DNA of 64,000 nucleotides, taken from Acetobacterium woodii. Its GTDB lineage: Bacteria; Bacillota; Clostridia; Eubacteriales; Eubacteriaceae. The stretch lies in contig JACQZP010000031.1 in assembly GCA_016213825.1 (NCBI GenBank), positions 62,001-126,000 on the forward strand. The letters run 5' to 3'. The translations under genes and the position numbers were made by a program. The notes under the pieces were generated by a model, which searched no databases, was not told the origin of the DNA, and saw only the letters and a program-made list of their open reading frames with translations. This document shows positions 1-8,508 of this stretch, piece after piece; position 1 is the stretch's first letter, and every line of letters begins with the position of its first letter.

Positions 1-1
1 C

Positions 2-520
2 CCGACTAATTTAAAAAATCCGGCGGTCAATACCTATATGACTGTTTTTAACAATGCCAAGGAATATATTTATCTTACAACGCCCTATCTTATTCTAGAT
101 ACCGACCTGACAAATTGTATTTTATTGGCGGCACGTAGTGGCGTCGATGTCCGCATTATTACTCCGGGGATTCCTGATAAAAAAATGGTTTATGCCACAA
201 CCCGGGCCTTTTATGGGGATCTTTTAGCTGAAGGGGTGCGAATTTACGAATACGCTCCGGGATTCATTCACGGAAAGGTTCTGGTAACAGATGATCAGGT
301 GTCAATTGTTGGATCAATTAACATGGATTATCGTAGTCTGACCTGGAATTATGAATGTGGAACCTGGATTTATGGGTCTGAAACGGTGTTGGAGATCAAA
401 AAAGATCTGTTGGACTGCATTAATGTAAGTCGAGAGGTGCGCTATGCGGATTGGGAGAAATCATCATTTATTAAAAAGGTGGGGCAGTCTGTTTTAAGAA
501 TCATGGGTCCGTTGATGTAA
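2..520 (+). CDS. cls: Cardiolipin synthase (phospholipase D family), 3' part only
   Basis: The frame is open to the left window edge, so the gene is truncated here; about 172 C-terminal residues are visible. They contain the second HKD motif of the phospholipase D superfamily (HGKVLVTDD followed by GSINMDYRS), with the conserved segment YIYLTTPYLI upstream of it. In cardiolipin synthases two HKD motifs form one active site that transfers a phosphatidyl group between two phosphatidylglycerol molecules at the membrane. The first motif and the N-terminal membrane helices would lie outside the window. The C-terminus is the usual short basic/hydrophobic tail. The next gene starts 22 bases later in the same direction and may be co-transcribed. 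The family is certain; cardiolipin synthase rather than another PLD enzyme is very likely from the GSxNxDxRS pattern. Confidence 0.9.
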   Translation, partial: PTNLKNPAVNTYMTVFNNAKEYIYLTTPYLILDTDLTNCILLAARSGVDVRIITPGIPDKKMVYATTRAFYGDLLAEGVRIYEYAPGFIHGKVLVTDDQVSIVGSINMDYRSLTWNYECGTWIYGSETVLEIKKDLLDCINVSREVRYADWEKSSFIKKVGQSVLRIMGPLM

Positions 521-542
521 TTAAATAATGGAGGAAACGTTT

Positions 543-1331
543 ATGAAGATAGTTGCAGTTCAAATGAAGGTTGCGTTAAAACAGGTCGAGCAAAATTATG
601 CCAATGCCGAAGCATGGATTCGAAAAGCCGCAACTGCTGAAGCAGATGTGGTGGTGTTGCCGGAAATGTGGAGCGGTGGATTTATTACCAGTGAGTTGGA
701 TGAGCGGCTGGCAGATGTGGATGGACAACGTACGCGAGCATTTTTGGCAAAACTGGCTGGTGAACTGAAGATTAATATTGTGGGTGGCTCGGTGGCAACT
801 AAAAAGGGCGCGGATTATTTTAATACGTGTTACGTAGCTGACCGCGAGGGCCGTATTATAGCAGACTATGATAAGGCTCATTTGTTCAGTTTTGCAGGCG
901 AAGACCAACGCTATCGTTCTGGTGATAAACTGGCGACTTTTCAACTTGATGGGATAGCGTGCGGCGTTGTGATCTGCTATGAGATCCGTTTCCCTGAGTG
1001 GTGCAGAAAACAAGCCCTAGCTGGGACAAAAGTCCTTTTTATACCAGCCGAATGGCCCTTGCTGCGGGTGGGTCACTGGCGTATTTTAAACCAGGCCAGA
1101 GCCATCGAAAACCAGATGTTTGTAGTGGCTGTCAATGGCTGTGGTGATGCGATGAAAGATCGTCAAAACGCCGGGAATTCGGTGATCATTGATCCTTTGG
1201 GAAATCTGCTGGCCGACGCCGGAGAAGTACCACAAGAAAAGATGATTCTGGGGGATCTGGATTTGGCCGAGCTGGATAAGATTAGAAATAACATGACCGT
1301 CTTTAATGATCGGAGAATCGATCTTTATTAA
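543..1331 (+). CDS. Carbon-nitrogen hydrolase (nitrilase superfamily, omega-amidase-like)
   Basis: A 262-residue cytoplasmic amidohydrolase of the nitrilase superfamily. The catalytic triad is visible: Glu near residue 41 (VVVLPEMW), Lys near 111 (DYDKAHLF) and Cys near 145 (GVVICYEIRFPEW). The length is normal for stand-alone family members, and the C-terminal pattern RRIDLY is typical of the omega-amidase/Nit2-like branch. Such enzymes hydrolyse small amides to acid and ammonia; the substrate here cannot be read from sequence. An upstream in-frame ATG at 528 exists, but the GGAGG at about 531-535 lies inside that extension and sits correctly for the ATG at 543, which I chose. It follows the cls fragment closely. 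No terminator is evident before the next gene. Confidence 0.88.
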   Translation: MKIVAVQMKVALKQVEQNYANAEAWIRKAATAEADVVVLPEMWSGGFITSELDERLADVDGQRTRAFLAKLAGELKINIVGGSVATKKGADYFNTCYVADREGRIIADYDKAHLFSFAGEDQRYRSGDKLATFQLDGIACGVVICYEIRFPEWCRKQALAGTKVLFIPAEWPLLRVGHWRILNQARAIENQMFVVAVNGCGDAMKDRQNAGNSVIIDPLGNLLADAGEVPQEKMILGDLDLAELDKIRNNMTVFNDRRIDLY

Positions 1332-1578
1332 TTTAATGAAAAAATTTAATAAAAATAGCAGTAAAAAATAATGTGAGATTCGTTACCGGGTGGCAGGTCT
1401 TTTGGTAGCGTAATAAAAAAGTGGGATAAGTCGTTTAAAATTGATCCTGGCGGGTATGAGGACAAAAGGAATGCATGTGAATAAGCCCATTTTATTTGAT
1501 TTATTCTGGTTGAAGATGATCGTTTAATCTTTGGAAAATGGTAAGTACGATGATTGAAAGTTTAAGGAGGCTAAAATA

Positions 1579-2754
1579 ATGAAAGCAATGCGAAAACAAG
1601 TCTTCAGTTGGTTGATCATTTTAAGTATGTACGTCAGTCTCATCCCGATGGGGGTCTGGGCCGAAGAATTAAATGAAGCGGTCGGGCTAAGTGGCAATAA
1701 TGAAACGATCGGGATGATGGATGAAAGCCAGATATTGGACATGAACGTTAACCCTCCGGGAATTGATATTAGCAGTATCCAATCCGGTGACTACTGGTAT
1801 GAAAATATTGCTGGCGGCATAAAAATTGTATCGTATACCGGAAGTGGCGGAAATGTGGATATTCCATCGACGATTGATGGAAAAAGCGTATTGGAAATTG
1901 GTGCCGATGCATTTAACGGAAAAAGTGCCTTAACAGGTGTCAATTTGCCAAACAGCGTAACCGTACTTGGTTTACGTTCTTTTTACAATTGTCCGAATCT
2001 GGATTCGGTGTTTTTAGGAAATGGGTTGGTAACCATTGGAAACGGCTCGTTTTGGGGAGCAAAAGCACTGACCAGTATTATGATCCCGCATACGGTCACA
2101 TCGATCGGTTATGCAACCTTTGCCAGTTGTGACGCGCTGAAAAAAATCACTTTTTTTAACAGTTCGATAACTTTTAACGGGCAGGTATTTGGGACGATTC
2201 CAAACCTGACAATTTATGGGTATTCTGGCTCCACCGCAGATTCCTATGCTTACGCCAATACCAGACCCTTTGTGGCCTTGCCACCTTCTTATGTGGATGT
2301 CTATTATTCCACCCATGTCCAAAATGTTGGTTGGCAGGCATCCCAAAAAAATGGTGAAATCAGTGGCACGGTTGGTCAGTCATTACGTTTGGAAGGAATC
2401 AAAATTCTGATTGATAATAGTGAGGTGAATGTGGTGATCGAGTATCAGACGCATGTTCAGAATATTGGCTGGCAATCGATGGTCAGCAATGGCGCACTTA
2501 GCGGAACCACCGGCCTTGGTCTGCGATTGGAAGGAATCCGTATCGAGCTTGACGGAACGGATGTCGGAAAATATGATGTCTATTATCGTGTTCATGCCCA
2601 GAATTTTGGATGGTTGGATTGGGCGAAAAATGGTGAAAGTGCCGGAACTCAAGGCATGGGTCTACGACTGGAAGGGATTCAGATCATTGTTGTCCCAAAA
2701 GATTCGGCAGCACCGGGGTCAACTGCCTTCCCTTTTATGAGCAGTTTAAATTAG
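1579..2754 (+). CDS. Secreted leucine-rich-repeat (BspA-type) protein with three ChW repeats
   Basis: A 391-residue exported protein. Residues 1-28 form a signal peptide (basic start, hydrophobic core, cleavage near VWA-EE). Residues about 95-215 are BspA-type leucine-rich repeats (LTGVNLPNSVTVLG, LTSIMIPHTVTSIG). Residues about 241-375 are three clostridial hydrophobic-W (ChW) repeats, each with a THVQNxGW and GxxLRLEGI core. ChW repeats are extracellular modules found mainly in clostridia and thought to bind surfaces or carbohydrate. The C-terminal tail (PKDSAAPGST) resembles that of the subtilisin-like protease ending at 46355. AAGGAGG at about 1564-1570 fixes the start. No catalytic domain is present, so an adhesin or scaffold role is inferred. 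Apparently monocistronic. Confidence 0.85.
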   Translation: MKAMRKQVFSWLIILSMYVSLIPMGVWAEELNEAVGLSGNNETIGMMDESQILDMNVNPPGIDISSIQSGDYWYENIAGGIKIVSYTGSGGNVDIPSTIDGKSVLEIGADAFNGKSALTGVNLPNSVTVLGLRSFYNCPNLDSVFLGNGLVTIGNGSFWGAKALTSIMIPHTVTSIGYATFASCDALKKITFFNSSITFNGQVFGTIPNLTIYGYSGSTADSYAYANTRPFVALPPSYVDVYYSTHVQNVGWQASQKNGEISGTVGQSLRLEGIKILIDNSEVNVVIEYQTHVQNIGWQSMVSNGALSGTTGLGLRLEGIRIELDGTDVGKYDVYYRVHAQNFGWLDWAKNGESAGTQGMGLRLEGIQIIVVPKDSAAPGSTAFPFMSSLN

Positions 2755-2943
2755 ACGAGAAAAGAGAACTTAGAATAGTGATACAAGCTATTGTGGTATC
2801 AGTTAAGGTCTCGTTTGCAGTTTGGTGAACAATTTCGTCGGTAAAAAAGTATTGGTAATCTCTGATGAAAAAGAGGGCCGCAAGTTCAGGACGACAATGC
2901 TGAGCTCATAAGAAAGTTTGAAAAATAACCAATGGAGGAAAAC

Positions 2944-3612
2944 ATGAGTATATTTGATATTATCGGGCCCATTATGGTTGGGCCGTCCAGCTCCCATACT
3001 GCGGGAGCGGTGAAAATTGGTTATCTTTCAAGAAAACTGATGGGTGAGAAGATCCATTTGGCAAAGATTTATTTGCACGGATCGTTTCTAACAACAGGGA
3101 AAGGCCATGGCACCGATCGAGCCCTAGTTGCCGGATTGTTGGGAATGAAACCGGATGATATTCGTATTCCACAAAGTTTTGCGCTGGCTGAAAAAGAAGG
3201 GATGGCTGTTGAGTTTGGCGGCATTGATCTTCGGGAGGCACATCCCAATTCGGTGAAGTTGATTTTGACCGGGGTATCTGGAAGGGAACTGGAGATTCTG
3301 GCGTCGTCATTAGGCGGTGGACGGATCCGGATCAATCAGATTGATGGTCTGGATGCCAGTTTTTCTGGGGACTATCCTACTTTAGTTGTTCATAACCTGG
3401 ATCAGCCGGGCTATGTAACCGAAGTGACATCCATGCTCAGTCATAAATCCATTAACATCGCCACAATGCAGCTGTATCGCGATCATCGCGGTGGCGAAGC
3501 AATTATGGTATTAGAATGTGACGAGGAAATATCACCGGATTTCATTAGTTGGCTGAAAGAGCGGAAAGGGATTAGAAAAGTGATTTATCTCAGTTTGGAG
3601 GAATCATCGTGA
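2944..3612 (+). CDS. sdaAB: L-serine dehydratase, iron-sulfur-dependent, beta subunit
   Basis: A 222-residue beta subunit of the two-subunit anaerobic L-serine dehydratase, which deaminates L-serine to pyruvate and ammonia. The N-terminal SDH beta signature (FDIIGPIMVGPSSSHTAGA) is complete, as is the GKGHGTDRALVAGLLG segment. The C-terminal third, from about residue 150, is an ACT domain (VHNLDQPGYVTEVTSML), a ligand-binding regulatory fold typical of this subunit. An upstream ATG at 2932 lies just ahead of the GGAGG at 2935-2939; that site serves the ATG at 2944, so the shorter form is preferred. The stop overlaps the GTG start of the alpha subunit by four bases, indicating translational coupling. 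Confidence 0.95.
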   Translation: MSIFDIIGPIMVGPSSSHTAGAVKIGYLSRKLMGEKIHLAKIYLHGSFLTTGKGHGTDRALVAGLLGMKPDDIRIPQSFALAEKEGMAVEFGGIDLREAHPNSVKLILTGVSGRELEILASSLGGGRIRINQIDGLDASFSGDYPTLVVHNLDQPGYVTEVTSMLSHKSINIATMQLYRDHRGGEAIMVLECDEEISPDFISWLKERKGIRKVIYLSLEESS

Positions 3613-4478
3613 GTTTTAAAGCGTTACAAGAAATTGTGGATAAAGCAAAAGAAAGCGGTAAAGCGTTTTGGGAAATCATTCTGGAAGATGAAATCAATGA
3701 GAGTCAGATTTCCAGAGAAAAAGTTCTGGAAAAAATGGAAAAATTATTTTTAGCCATGAAAGATGCAGATGATAATTATAATGGTCATTTAAAATCTCCC
3801 AGCAAACTAGTTGGAGGAGACGGAGAAAGAATCAGTGAAGCCCGAAAAAATCAAACGATGATTTGCGGCGATTTCATGGCACAGGTTATGGAAAAAGCCA
3901 TTAAAATGGGAGAATCCAATGCTTGTATGAAACGGATCGTAGCAGCTCCGACGGCGGGTTCCTGTGGTGTCATTCCCGCTGTCTTATTAACCTATCAAAA
4001 TGAAAATAAGATCGCTGAAATGAAAATGATCGAGGCTTTGTTTATAACTGGCGGTATTGGTCAGGTGATCGCCCATCGTGCTTCGATTGCCGGTGCCACT
4101 GGTGGTTGTCAGGCGGAGATTGGTTCGGCCAGCGCCATGGCAGCAGGAGCGATGGTATATCTTGCCGGCGGGGATGAAGAAGCGATTGTTCATGGTGCTG
4201 CATTAGCCCTGAAAAGTTTATTAGGTCTGGCCTGTGATCCGGTTGCCGGGTTGGTGGAAGTCCCTTGTGTGAAGCGAAATGTGATTGGCGCATTTAACGC
4301 CCTGGCGAGTGCCGATATGGCCTTGGCAGGGATTCGGAGTCAAATCCCTCCCGATGAAGTCATCGATGCCATGCGCTCCATAGGCGATGCGATGCCCAGC
4401 TCGTTAAAAGAAACCGGTGAAGGGGGCTTGGCAAGGACTCCCAGAGGGATGCGTATTGAAGAAGAATTAAAGAAATGA
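3609..4478 (+). CDS. sdaAA: L-serine dehydratase, iron-sulfur-dependent, alpha subunit
   Basis: A 289-residue catalytic subunit of the oxygen-sensitive L-serine dehydratase. Cysteines in the conserved contexts AAPTAGSCGVIPA, LACDPVAGLVEVPC and SNACMKR are expected to hold the [4Fe-4S] cluster that acts as Lewis acid for serine dehydration. The length matches the clostridial two-subunit type rather than the fused enterobacterial SdaA. It starts with GTG at 3609, overlapping the TGA of the beta subunit, and the two genes form one operon. In an acetogen this gives pyruvate directly from serine. No clear hairpin follows; the downstream region is A-rich. Confidence 0.95.
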   Translation: MSFKALQEIVDKAKESGKAFWEIILEDEINESQISREKVLEKMEKLFLAMKDADDNYNGHLKSPSKLVGGDGERISEARKNQTMICGDFMAQVMEKAIKMGESNACMKRIVAAPTAGSCGVIPAVLLTYQNENKIAEMKMIEALFITGGIGQVIAHRASIAGATGGCQAEIGSASAMAAGAMVYLAGGDEEAIVHGAALALKSLLGLACDPVAGLVEVPCVKRNVIGAFNALASADMALAGIRSQIPPDEVIDAMRSIGDAMPSSLKETGEGGLARTPRGMRIEEELKK

Positions 4479-4713
4479 AGGCCGATTAAAAAAAATCAAT
4501 TACCCCGTAATAAATAATCAATTAGCTGGATTAATGCAAACTGCTAACAAAAAAAGAATTGAAATAATAAAAAAAAAGCAAAAAAAAATTTTAATGTGTT
4601 ATTTATAGAAAAAGAGGGTAAAAATAGTATCGTAATGTATAACTGTGTAATTTCATACCAATCCGGGTGTGATGTATGCAGCAAACGATTCCATTGAAAG
4701 GAGGAATAGTGAA

Positions 4714-6003
4714 GTGAAAAAAATGTCGAAATTGATGGCTTTGTTGCTGGTAGTGGTGATGGTGTTGATGCTTGTACCGGTATCAACCTTTGCCGCAGAA
4801 GAAGTTGTTGTAGAAGAACCTACCCTAGTTGTACTAGCAGTTGAGGGGGCCCCTGTTGATGGGACTTTGACTACAGCGGTTGAAACGCCTGTAGCTGAAA
4901 CACCTGTAGTAGAAGCACCCGTGGTGGAAGCACCTGCCGTAGTAGCACCAGCGGTAGTAACACCAGCGGTCGAAACTCCAGCTGTAACAGCACCGGTAGC
5001 AGCAGCTCCCGTTGTTGAAGAACCTGCAGTTGTTGAAACACAGGCAGTTGACCAAGGAACCATTGAAGTCAAGGCAGTTCCCGCATTAGGTTTATGGAGA
5101 GATTCCGTAACATTTATTGACGTACTTCTTAACAGTGTTGGCGCTGACTACTCATATGATGCAGTAGCAAATGCATTGACACTCAACAATTTTGTTGGTC
5201 GAGAAGTAGTTGCATCAGATATGGGCAGCAATTTTGCCATGATTCTCAAAGGCACCAATATTGTTGCTACTGATGATACTTGTGCGATTGATGTAATGGG
5301 GAATTTGACCATGAGTGGCGATGGCGAATTAACCGCAGTTGCAGCTAATAATGCAATCCATGTAACAAATGGCGATCTCGTTATTAACGATGGCGATTAT
5401 GAACTGTATGCGATTACTGGCGTTGGCGATGCCGCTGCTGTTAATGTTGAAAACGGCGATTTAATCATCAATGATGGTTGGGTTGACGCAACTGCAGTTA
5501 ACACAGGAACTGGTGGAGCATGGGGACTCTGGGCAGACAATGATCTCGTTATCAATTGTGGCGATATCGATGTCGTTACGGATTCAATCAGTGGCCGAAG
5601 TACAGGAATTGGAGCCGGTGATGATGCAATCGTTAAAGGCGGATACACAACTGTTAAGTCAACAACCGAAACTGGTATAGCAACTGCATTATATGCAGAT
5701 AGCTGGGTTGTTATTCGAGATGGGATCCTGGATCTTTGTACTCAAGGCGGAGTTGATCCTTTAGCTATTTACGGTGGTGACGGCGTTTATATCAGTCCTT
5801 GCTATGGTGATGTAGATCTTACCGCATCTTGCTTGTATCTGGAACCAGGTTGTTGCGGACATTGGAATCACCATCATGCAACATCTTCTAACCCCAAAAC
5901 TGGTACTCAAGACATGGCTCAACAAGCTTTAATGGCTACCATGGGATTACTGGCACTGCTGGGAATGGCTTATCTGATCAGCAGAAAAGAAATCAAAGCA
6001 TAA
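4714..6003 (+). CDS. Secreted repeat protein with C-terminal NPKTG sortase-type anchor
   Basis: A 429-residue surface protein of unknown function. A signal peptide (KKMSKLMALLLVVVMVL, cleavage near TFAAEE) is followed by a low-complexity Val/Ala/Pro/Glu stretch of about 65 residues with repeating VETP, VEAP and VAP units, which looks like a wall-spanning stalk. The middle carries beta-helix-like short repeats (NGDLVINDGDYE, NGDLIINDGWVD). A Cys/His-rich patch (CCGHWNHHH) precedes the C-terminal NPKTG motif, a hydrophobic segment and a basic tail ending SRKEIKA, the layout of a sortase substrate. AAAGGAGG at 4697-4704 points to the GTG at 4714, not the ATG at 4669 that would bury the signal peptide. 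No sortase gene is in the window. Ends before a strong hairpin at 6081-6133. Confidence 0.75.
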   Translation: MKKMSKLMALLLVVVMVLMLVPVSTFAAEEVVVEEPTLVVLAVEGAPVDGTLTTAVETPVAETPVVEAPVVEAPAVVAPAVVTPAVETPAVTAPVAAAPVVEEPAVVETQAVDQGTIEVKAVPALGLWRDSVTFIDVLLNSVGADYSYDAVANALTLNNFVGREVVASDMGSNFAMILKGTNIVATDDTCAIDVMGNLTMSGDGELTAVAANNAIHVTNGDLVINDGDYELYAITGVGDAAAVNVENGDLIINDGWVDATAVNTGTGGAWGLWADNDLVINCGDIDVVTDSISGRSTGIGAGDDAIVKGGYTTVKSTTETGIATALYADSWVVIRDGILDLCTQGGVDPLAIYGGDGVYISPCYGDVDLTASCLYLEPGCCGHWNHHHATSSNPKTGTQDMAQQALMATMGLLALLGMAYLISRKEIKA

Positions 6004-6080
6004 CACACACTATTCACGAAAGAAAAGCGGTGCAGCTGACTAAAACTAAGGGTTTTAGCGGACTTCACTTGTAATTAGAA

Positions 6081-6137
6081 AAGAACTCCAATTTCTGATC
6101 AATTCTACGGAACGATCAGGAAGCGGAGTTCTTTTTC
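6081..6137 (+). terminator. Terminator of the NPKTG surface-protein gene
   Basis: A 20-base inverted repeat (6081-6100 with 6114-6133) contains a perfect outer AAGAACTCC/GGAGTTCTT stem and a GATC inner stem, with mismatches between. It is followed by a T-rich stretch, as expected for intrinsic termination. Confidence 0.8.
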
Positions 6138-6287
6138 TGTATTTGAAGGAATTAAGCGTCAAAATAAACATCATTCATCGAATGATTATTCGCCAGACGA
6201 GCGCCTTAATTTGCTGGCAATTAGATGAGCTGAATTAAATTAATGGCAGCTTATAATATTTTTAACTGGAGTTGTTAAAATATTTCA

Positions 6288-6316
6288 TTGACATCGATTA
6301 CTACTGTAGATAAGAT
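6288..6316 (+). promoter_or_regulatory. Sigma-70-type promoter for the TetR gene
   Basis: TTGACA (6288-6293) and TAAGAT (6311-6316) are separated by 17 bases, about 60 bases upstream of the TetR start. Boxes and spacing are close to the housekeeping consensus. Confidence 0.65.
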
Positions 6317-6376
6317 TATTTGTAAGTAAATGGATCGACCGATACGTTTTAAAATATTTAAATAAGAGGGATAGCA

Positions 6377-6925
6377 ATGGATGCAAATGATCGAACAAAA
6401 GAACGGTTGGCAAAAGGGATCAAAGCGATAATGGTTAATAAAGCTTTAGATAAGATAACCGTAAAGGAAATAGTAGATCAAAGTGAGTTAACCAGACAAA
6501 CTTTTTATCGCTATTTTCAGGATAAATACGATCTGGTTAACTGGTACTTTGATAAGTTGGCACAGCAATCCATCAAACAAATGGGCGTCAGCTTAACTCT
6601 AGAAGAGGGATTGACACAAAAATTTGCATTTGTCCGGGCAGAAAAAGATTTTTTTACAGCGGCATTTAAATCAAGTGATTGCAATTCAATTTATGATTAT
6701 GACTTAAAATTAATTACTGATTATTATACCAATCGGATTGTCCAAAAAACTGGGAAACCATTGGATTCGGATGACAAATTTTTATTGGATATGTATTGTC
6801 AAGGATCAATGGATATGACATTCAAGTGGGTAACTGAGGGAATGATTATGGAACCGGAAGAATTTGCCAAGTTGTTAATTGATGCGATACCTGAAAAACT
6901 CAAACATTATTTGTTATTTTTGTAA
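6377..6925 (+). CDS. TetR/AcrR family transcriptional regulator (DhaS-like)
   Basis: A 182-residue one-component regulator. The N-terminal helix-turn-helix spans about residues 25-50 (ITVKEIVDQSELTRQTFYRYFQ), the TetR signature with YRYF at its end. The C-terminal domain, including TFKWVTEGM, resembles the DhaS-like TetR branch linked to dihydroxyacetone and alcohol metabolism; this assignment is by recollection of the family pattern. The gene has its own promoter (TTGACA-17-TAAGAT) and its own terminator. It lies directly upstream of, and in the same direction as, an iron-dependent alcohol dehydrogenase, whose promoter region contains two inverted repeats (7031-7064 and 7131-7144). Control of that dehydrogenase is the simplest inference. 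The ligand is unknown. Confidence 0.85.
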   Translation: MDANDRTKERLAKGIKAIMVNKALDKITVKEIVDQSELTRQTFYRYFQDKYDLVNWYFDKLAQQSIKQMGVSLTLEEGLTQKFAFVRAEKDFFTAAFKSSDCNSIYDYDLKLITDYYTNRIVQKTGKPLDSDDKFLLDMYCQGSMDMTFKWVTEGMIMEPEEFAKLLIDAIPEKLKHYLLFL

Positions 6926-6956
6926 TAGTCAAATAATAATCATTTTAAATAAGTAG

Positions 6957-7026
6957 CCAACTTGTAGCTGATTATATTCGAGAAGGATAAATGCAATCAG
7001 CTACAAGTTGGTTTTGAAGTTTTTTG
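6957..7026 (+). terminator. Terminator of the TetR gene
   Basis: A perfect 17-base inverted repeat (6957-6973 with 6995-7011) is followed by a T-rich tract. It separates the TetR gene from the alcohol dehydrogenase, so the latter needs its own promoter. Confidence 0.9.
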
Positions 7027-7030
7027 CTTT

Positions 7031-7144
7031 CAAAAGTTACACTTAGGCAGAGTTGTAACTTTTGTGACAGTTCAAGGGCGTTGTCAATTGAATCATGACG
7101 ATAATTTGATAAAATTAAAACCATAAATGTAACTGTTTACAGTT
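7031..7144. promoter_or_regulatory. Two inverted repeats in the alcohol dehydrogenase upstream region
   Basis: CAAAAGTTAC (7031-7040) is the exact reverse complement of GTAACTTTTG (7055-7064). AACTGT-TT-ACAGTT (7131-7144) is a second perfect palindrome, 24 bases before the dehydrogenase start. Both are operator candidates for the TetR regulator upstream or another factor. I found no matching copy in front of the TetR gene itself. Confidence 0.4.
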
Positions 7145-7167
7145 GCTGAAATTTTGGAGGTACTCTA

Positions 7168-8316
7168 ATGGCAAGAACCTATTATTTTCCACCAGTAGTA
7201 ATTATGGAACCCGGTGCAATTGAATTGATTGCTCCTGAAATTAAACGAATGAACGTGAAAAAAGCCCTTGTTGTAACTGATAAAGTCCTTATTGAAGCAG
7301 GAATTGTTCAAGACGTATTAAATGTTTTGGATAATGCCGGAGTAGCATATTCAATATTCTCGGATGTTAAACCAAACCCAACGGTAACGAATGTCAATGC
7401 CGGACTGCAGGTTTTGTTAGATAATGAATGTGATTTTGTCGTTAGTATTGGTGGCGGTTCGCCTCAGGATACGGCCAAAGGGATTGCGATTCTGGCAACC
7501 AATCCAGGAGATCTTCGGGATTATGAAGGAGTCGGGAAAACAGCTAATAAATCACTACCGATCGTGGCGATAAATACGACCGCCGGCACTGCCAGTGAAG
7601 CAACCATCAATTATGTCATTACGGACGAAGATCGCAAACTAAAAATGGTTATTGTCGATCCCAATTGTTTAGCAACGGTTGCTGTGAATGATCCCAATTT
7701 AATGATAAAAATGCCGAAATCACTAACCGCAGCAACGGGCATGGATGCCCTTACCCATGCAGTTGAAGGCTATACTTCAGCAGGCTTATCCCGGTTCACT
7801 GATCTTTTTAATTTAGAAGCCATCAAAGCAATTTCTGGTAGTTTGAGACAAGCAGTTGCCAATGGTGAGGATGTCGATGCCCGGGATGATATGGCTTATG
7901 GACAGTTTGTAACTGGCATGGGCTTCTCAAATGGTGGATTAGGTATCGTTCACTCAATGGCTCATCAATTAGGTGGATTCTATGACCTGCCTCATGGTGT
8001 TTGTAATGCCATCCTGTTACCCCACGTTGTTGCCTTCAATGCCGATGCCGTTGGCGATCGCTTAAAAGACGTTGCAGAAGCAATGGGTGTTGATGTTGCT
8101 CATAAAAGCCGGGCAGAAATCAACGAGCTGGCGATTGAAGCGATTAAAACCCTGTCTAAAGATGTTGGCATTCCTTCGGGATTGGCAGAAATTGGTGTTA
8201 AAGAAGCGGACTTCGGCGAATTAGCGGATCTGGCTTTGGCCGATATTTGCACCGGTGGAAATCCCAAATGCCCAACTAAAGATGATGTAATTGCTATTTA
8301 TAAGGCGGCTTTCTAA
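7168..8316 (+). CDS. Iron-containing alcohol dehydrogenase (group III)
   Basis: A 382-residue NAD(P)-dependent alcohol dehydrogenase of the iron-containing family, of normal length. The nucleotide-binding segment GGGSPQDTAKGIAIL and the metal-binding signatures MDALTHAVEGY and GIVHSMAHQLGGFYDLPHGVCNAILLPH are intact, supplying the Asp and His iron ligands. It resembles 1,3-propanediol or butanol dehydrogenases and would interconvert an aldehyde and an alcohol in the cytoplasm. Substrate preference cannot be told from sequence. A TTGGAGG site precedes the ATG. It lies between a TetR gene and a PocR-domain diguanylate cyclase; PocR domains are often associated with diol metabolism, which hints at a diol or alcohol substrate. 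It is followed by its own terminator. Confidence 0.92.
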   Translation: MARTYYFPPVVIMEPGAIELIAPEIKRMNVKKALVVTDKVLIEAGIVQDVLNVLDNAGVAYSIFSDVKPNPTVTNVNAGLQVLLDNECDFVVSIGGGSPQDTAKGIAILATNPGDLRDYEGVGKTANKSLPIVAINTTAGTASEATINYVITDEDRKLKMVIVDPNCLATVAVNDPNLMIKMPKSLTAATGMDALTHAVEGYTSAGLSRFTDLFNLEAIKAISGSLRQAVANGEDVDARDDMAYGQFVTGMGFSNGGLGIVHSMAHQLGGFYDLPHGVCNAILLPHVVAFNADAVGDRLKDVAEAMGVDVAHKSRAEINELAIEAIKTLSKDVGIPSGLAEIGVKEADFGELADLALADICTGGNPKCPTKDDVIAIYKAAF

Positions 8317-8434
8317 AAAAACAATCCAATAATCGAACTTGCTATAGAAGCTTAAACTAGTTGTTCAGAAAGCCATCACGGTTGCCTAAATTGGTTTGGA
8401 TGGATTGTAGTCGAATAAATAATTGAAATATTTT

Positions 8435-8466
8435 AAGGGATTTGTCCTGTATGGGATAAATCCCTT
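8435..8466 (+). terminator. Terminator of the alcohol dehydrogenase gene
   Basis: A 13-base stem (8435-8447 with 8454-8466, one G-U pair) is followed by a T-rich run. Confidence 0.88.
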
Positions 8467-8473
8467 TTATTTA

Positions 8474-8508
8474 TTTACTGAGCTTTATCAATGATAAAAC
8501 TCAGTAAA
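8474..8508. repeat. Near-perfect 35-base palindrome
   Basis: Arms 8474-8490 and 8492-8508 are reverse complements apart from one G-U type position, with a single central base. It sits just after a complete terminator. It could be a second hairpin, a terminator for opposing transcription, or a protein-binding site. Confidence 0.5.

Larger units (their letters stand above)
6004..6376 (+). other. Intergenic region with terminator and tetR promoter
   Basis: This 373-base gap holds a small hairpin near 6048-6066, the terminator of the NPKTG-protein gene (6081-6133) and a promoter for the TetR gene (6288-6316). I see no coding frame with a ribosome-binding site. Confidence 0.6.

Noticed and set aside
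576-1013. 145-codon antisense frame inside the nitrilase gene
   Set aside because: Opposite strand of a clearly coding, motif-bearing gene; no start signals or recognisable protein.
4653-5072. 139-codon antisense frame rich in Thr/Gly/Ser
   Set aside because: It is the mirror of the Val/Ala/Pro/Glu repeat stalk of the surface protein; the repetitive look is caused by that sequence.
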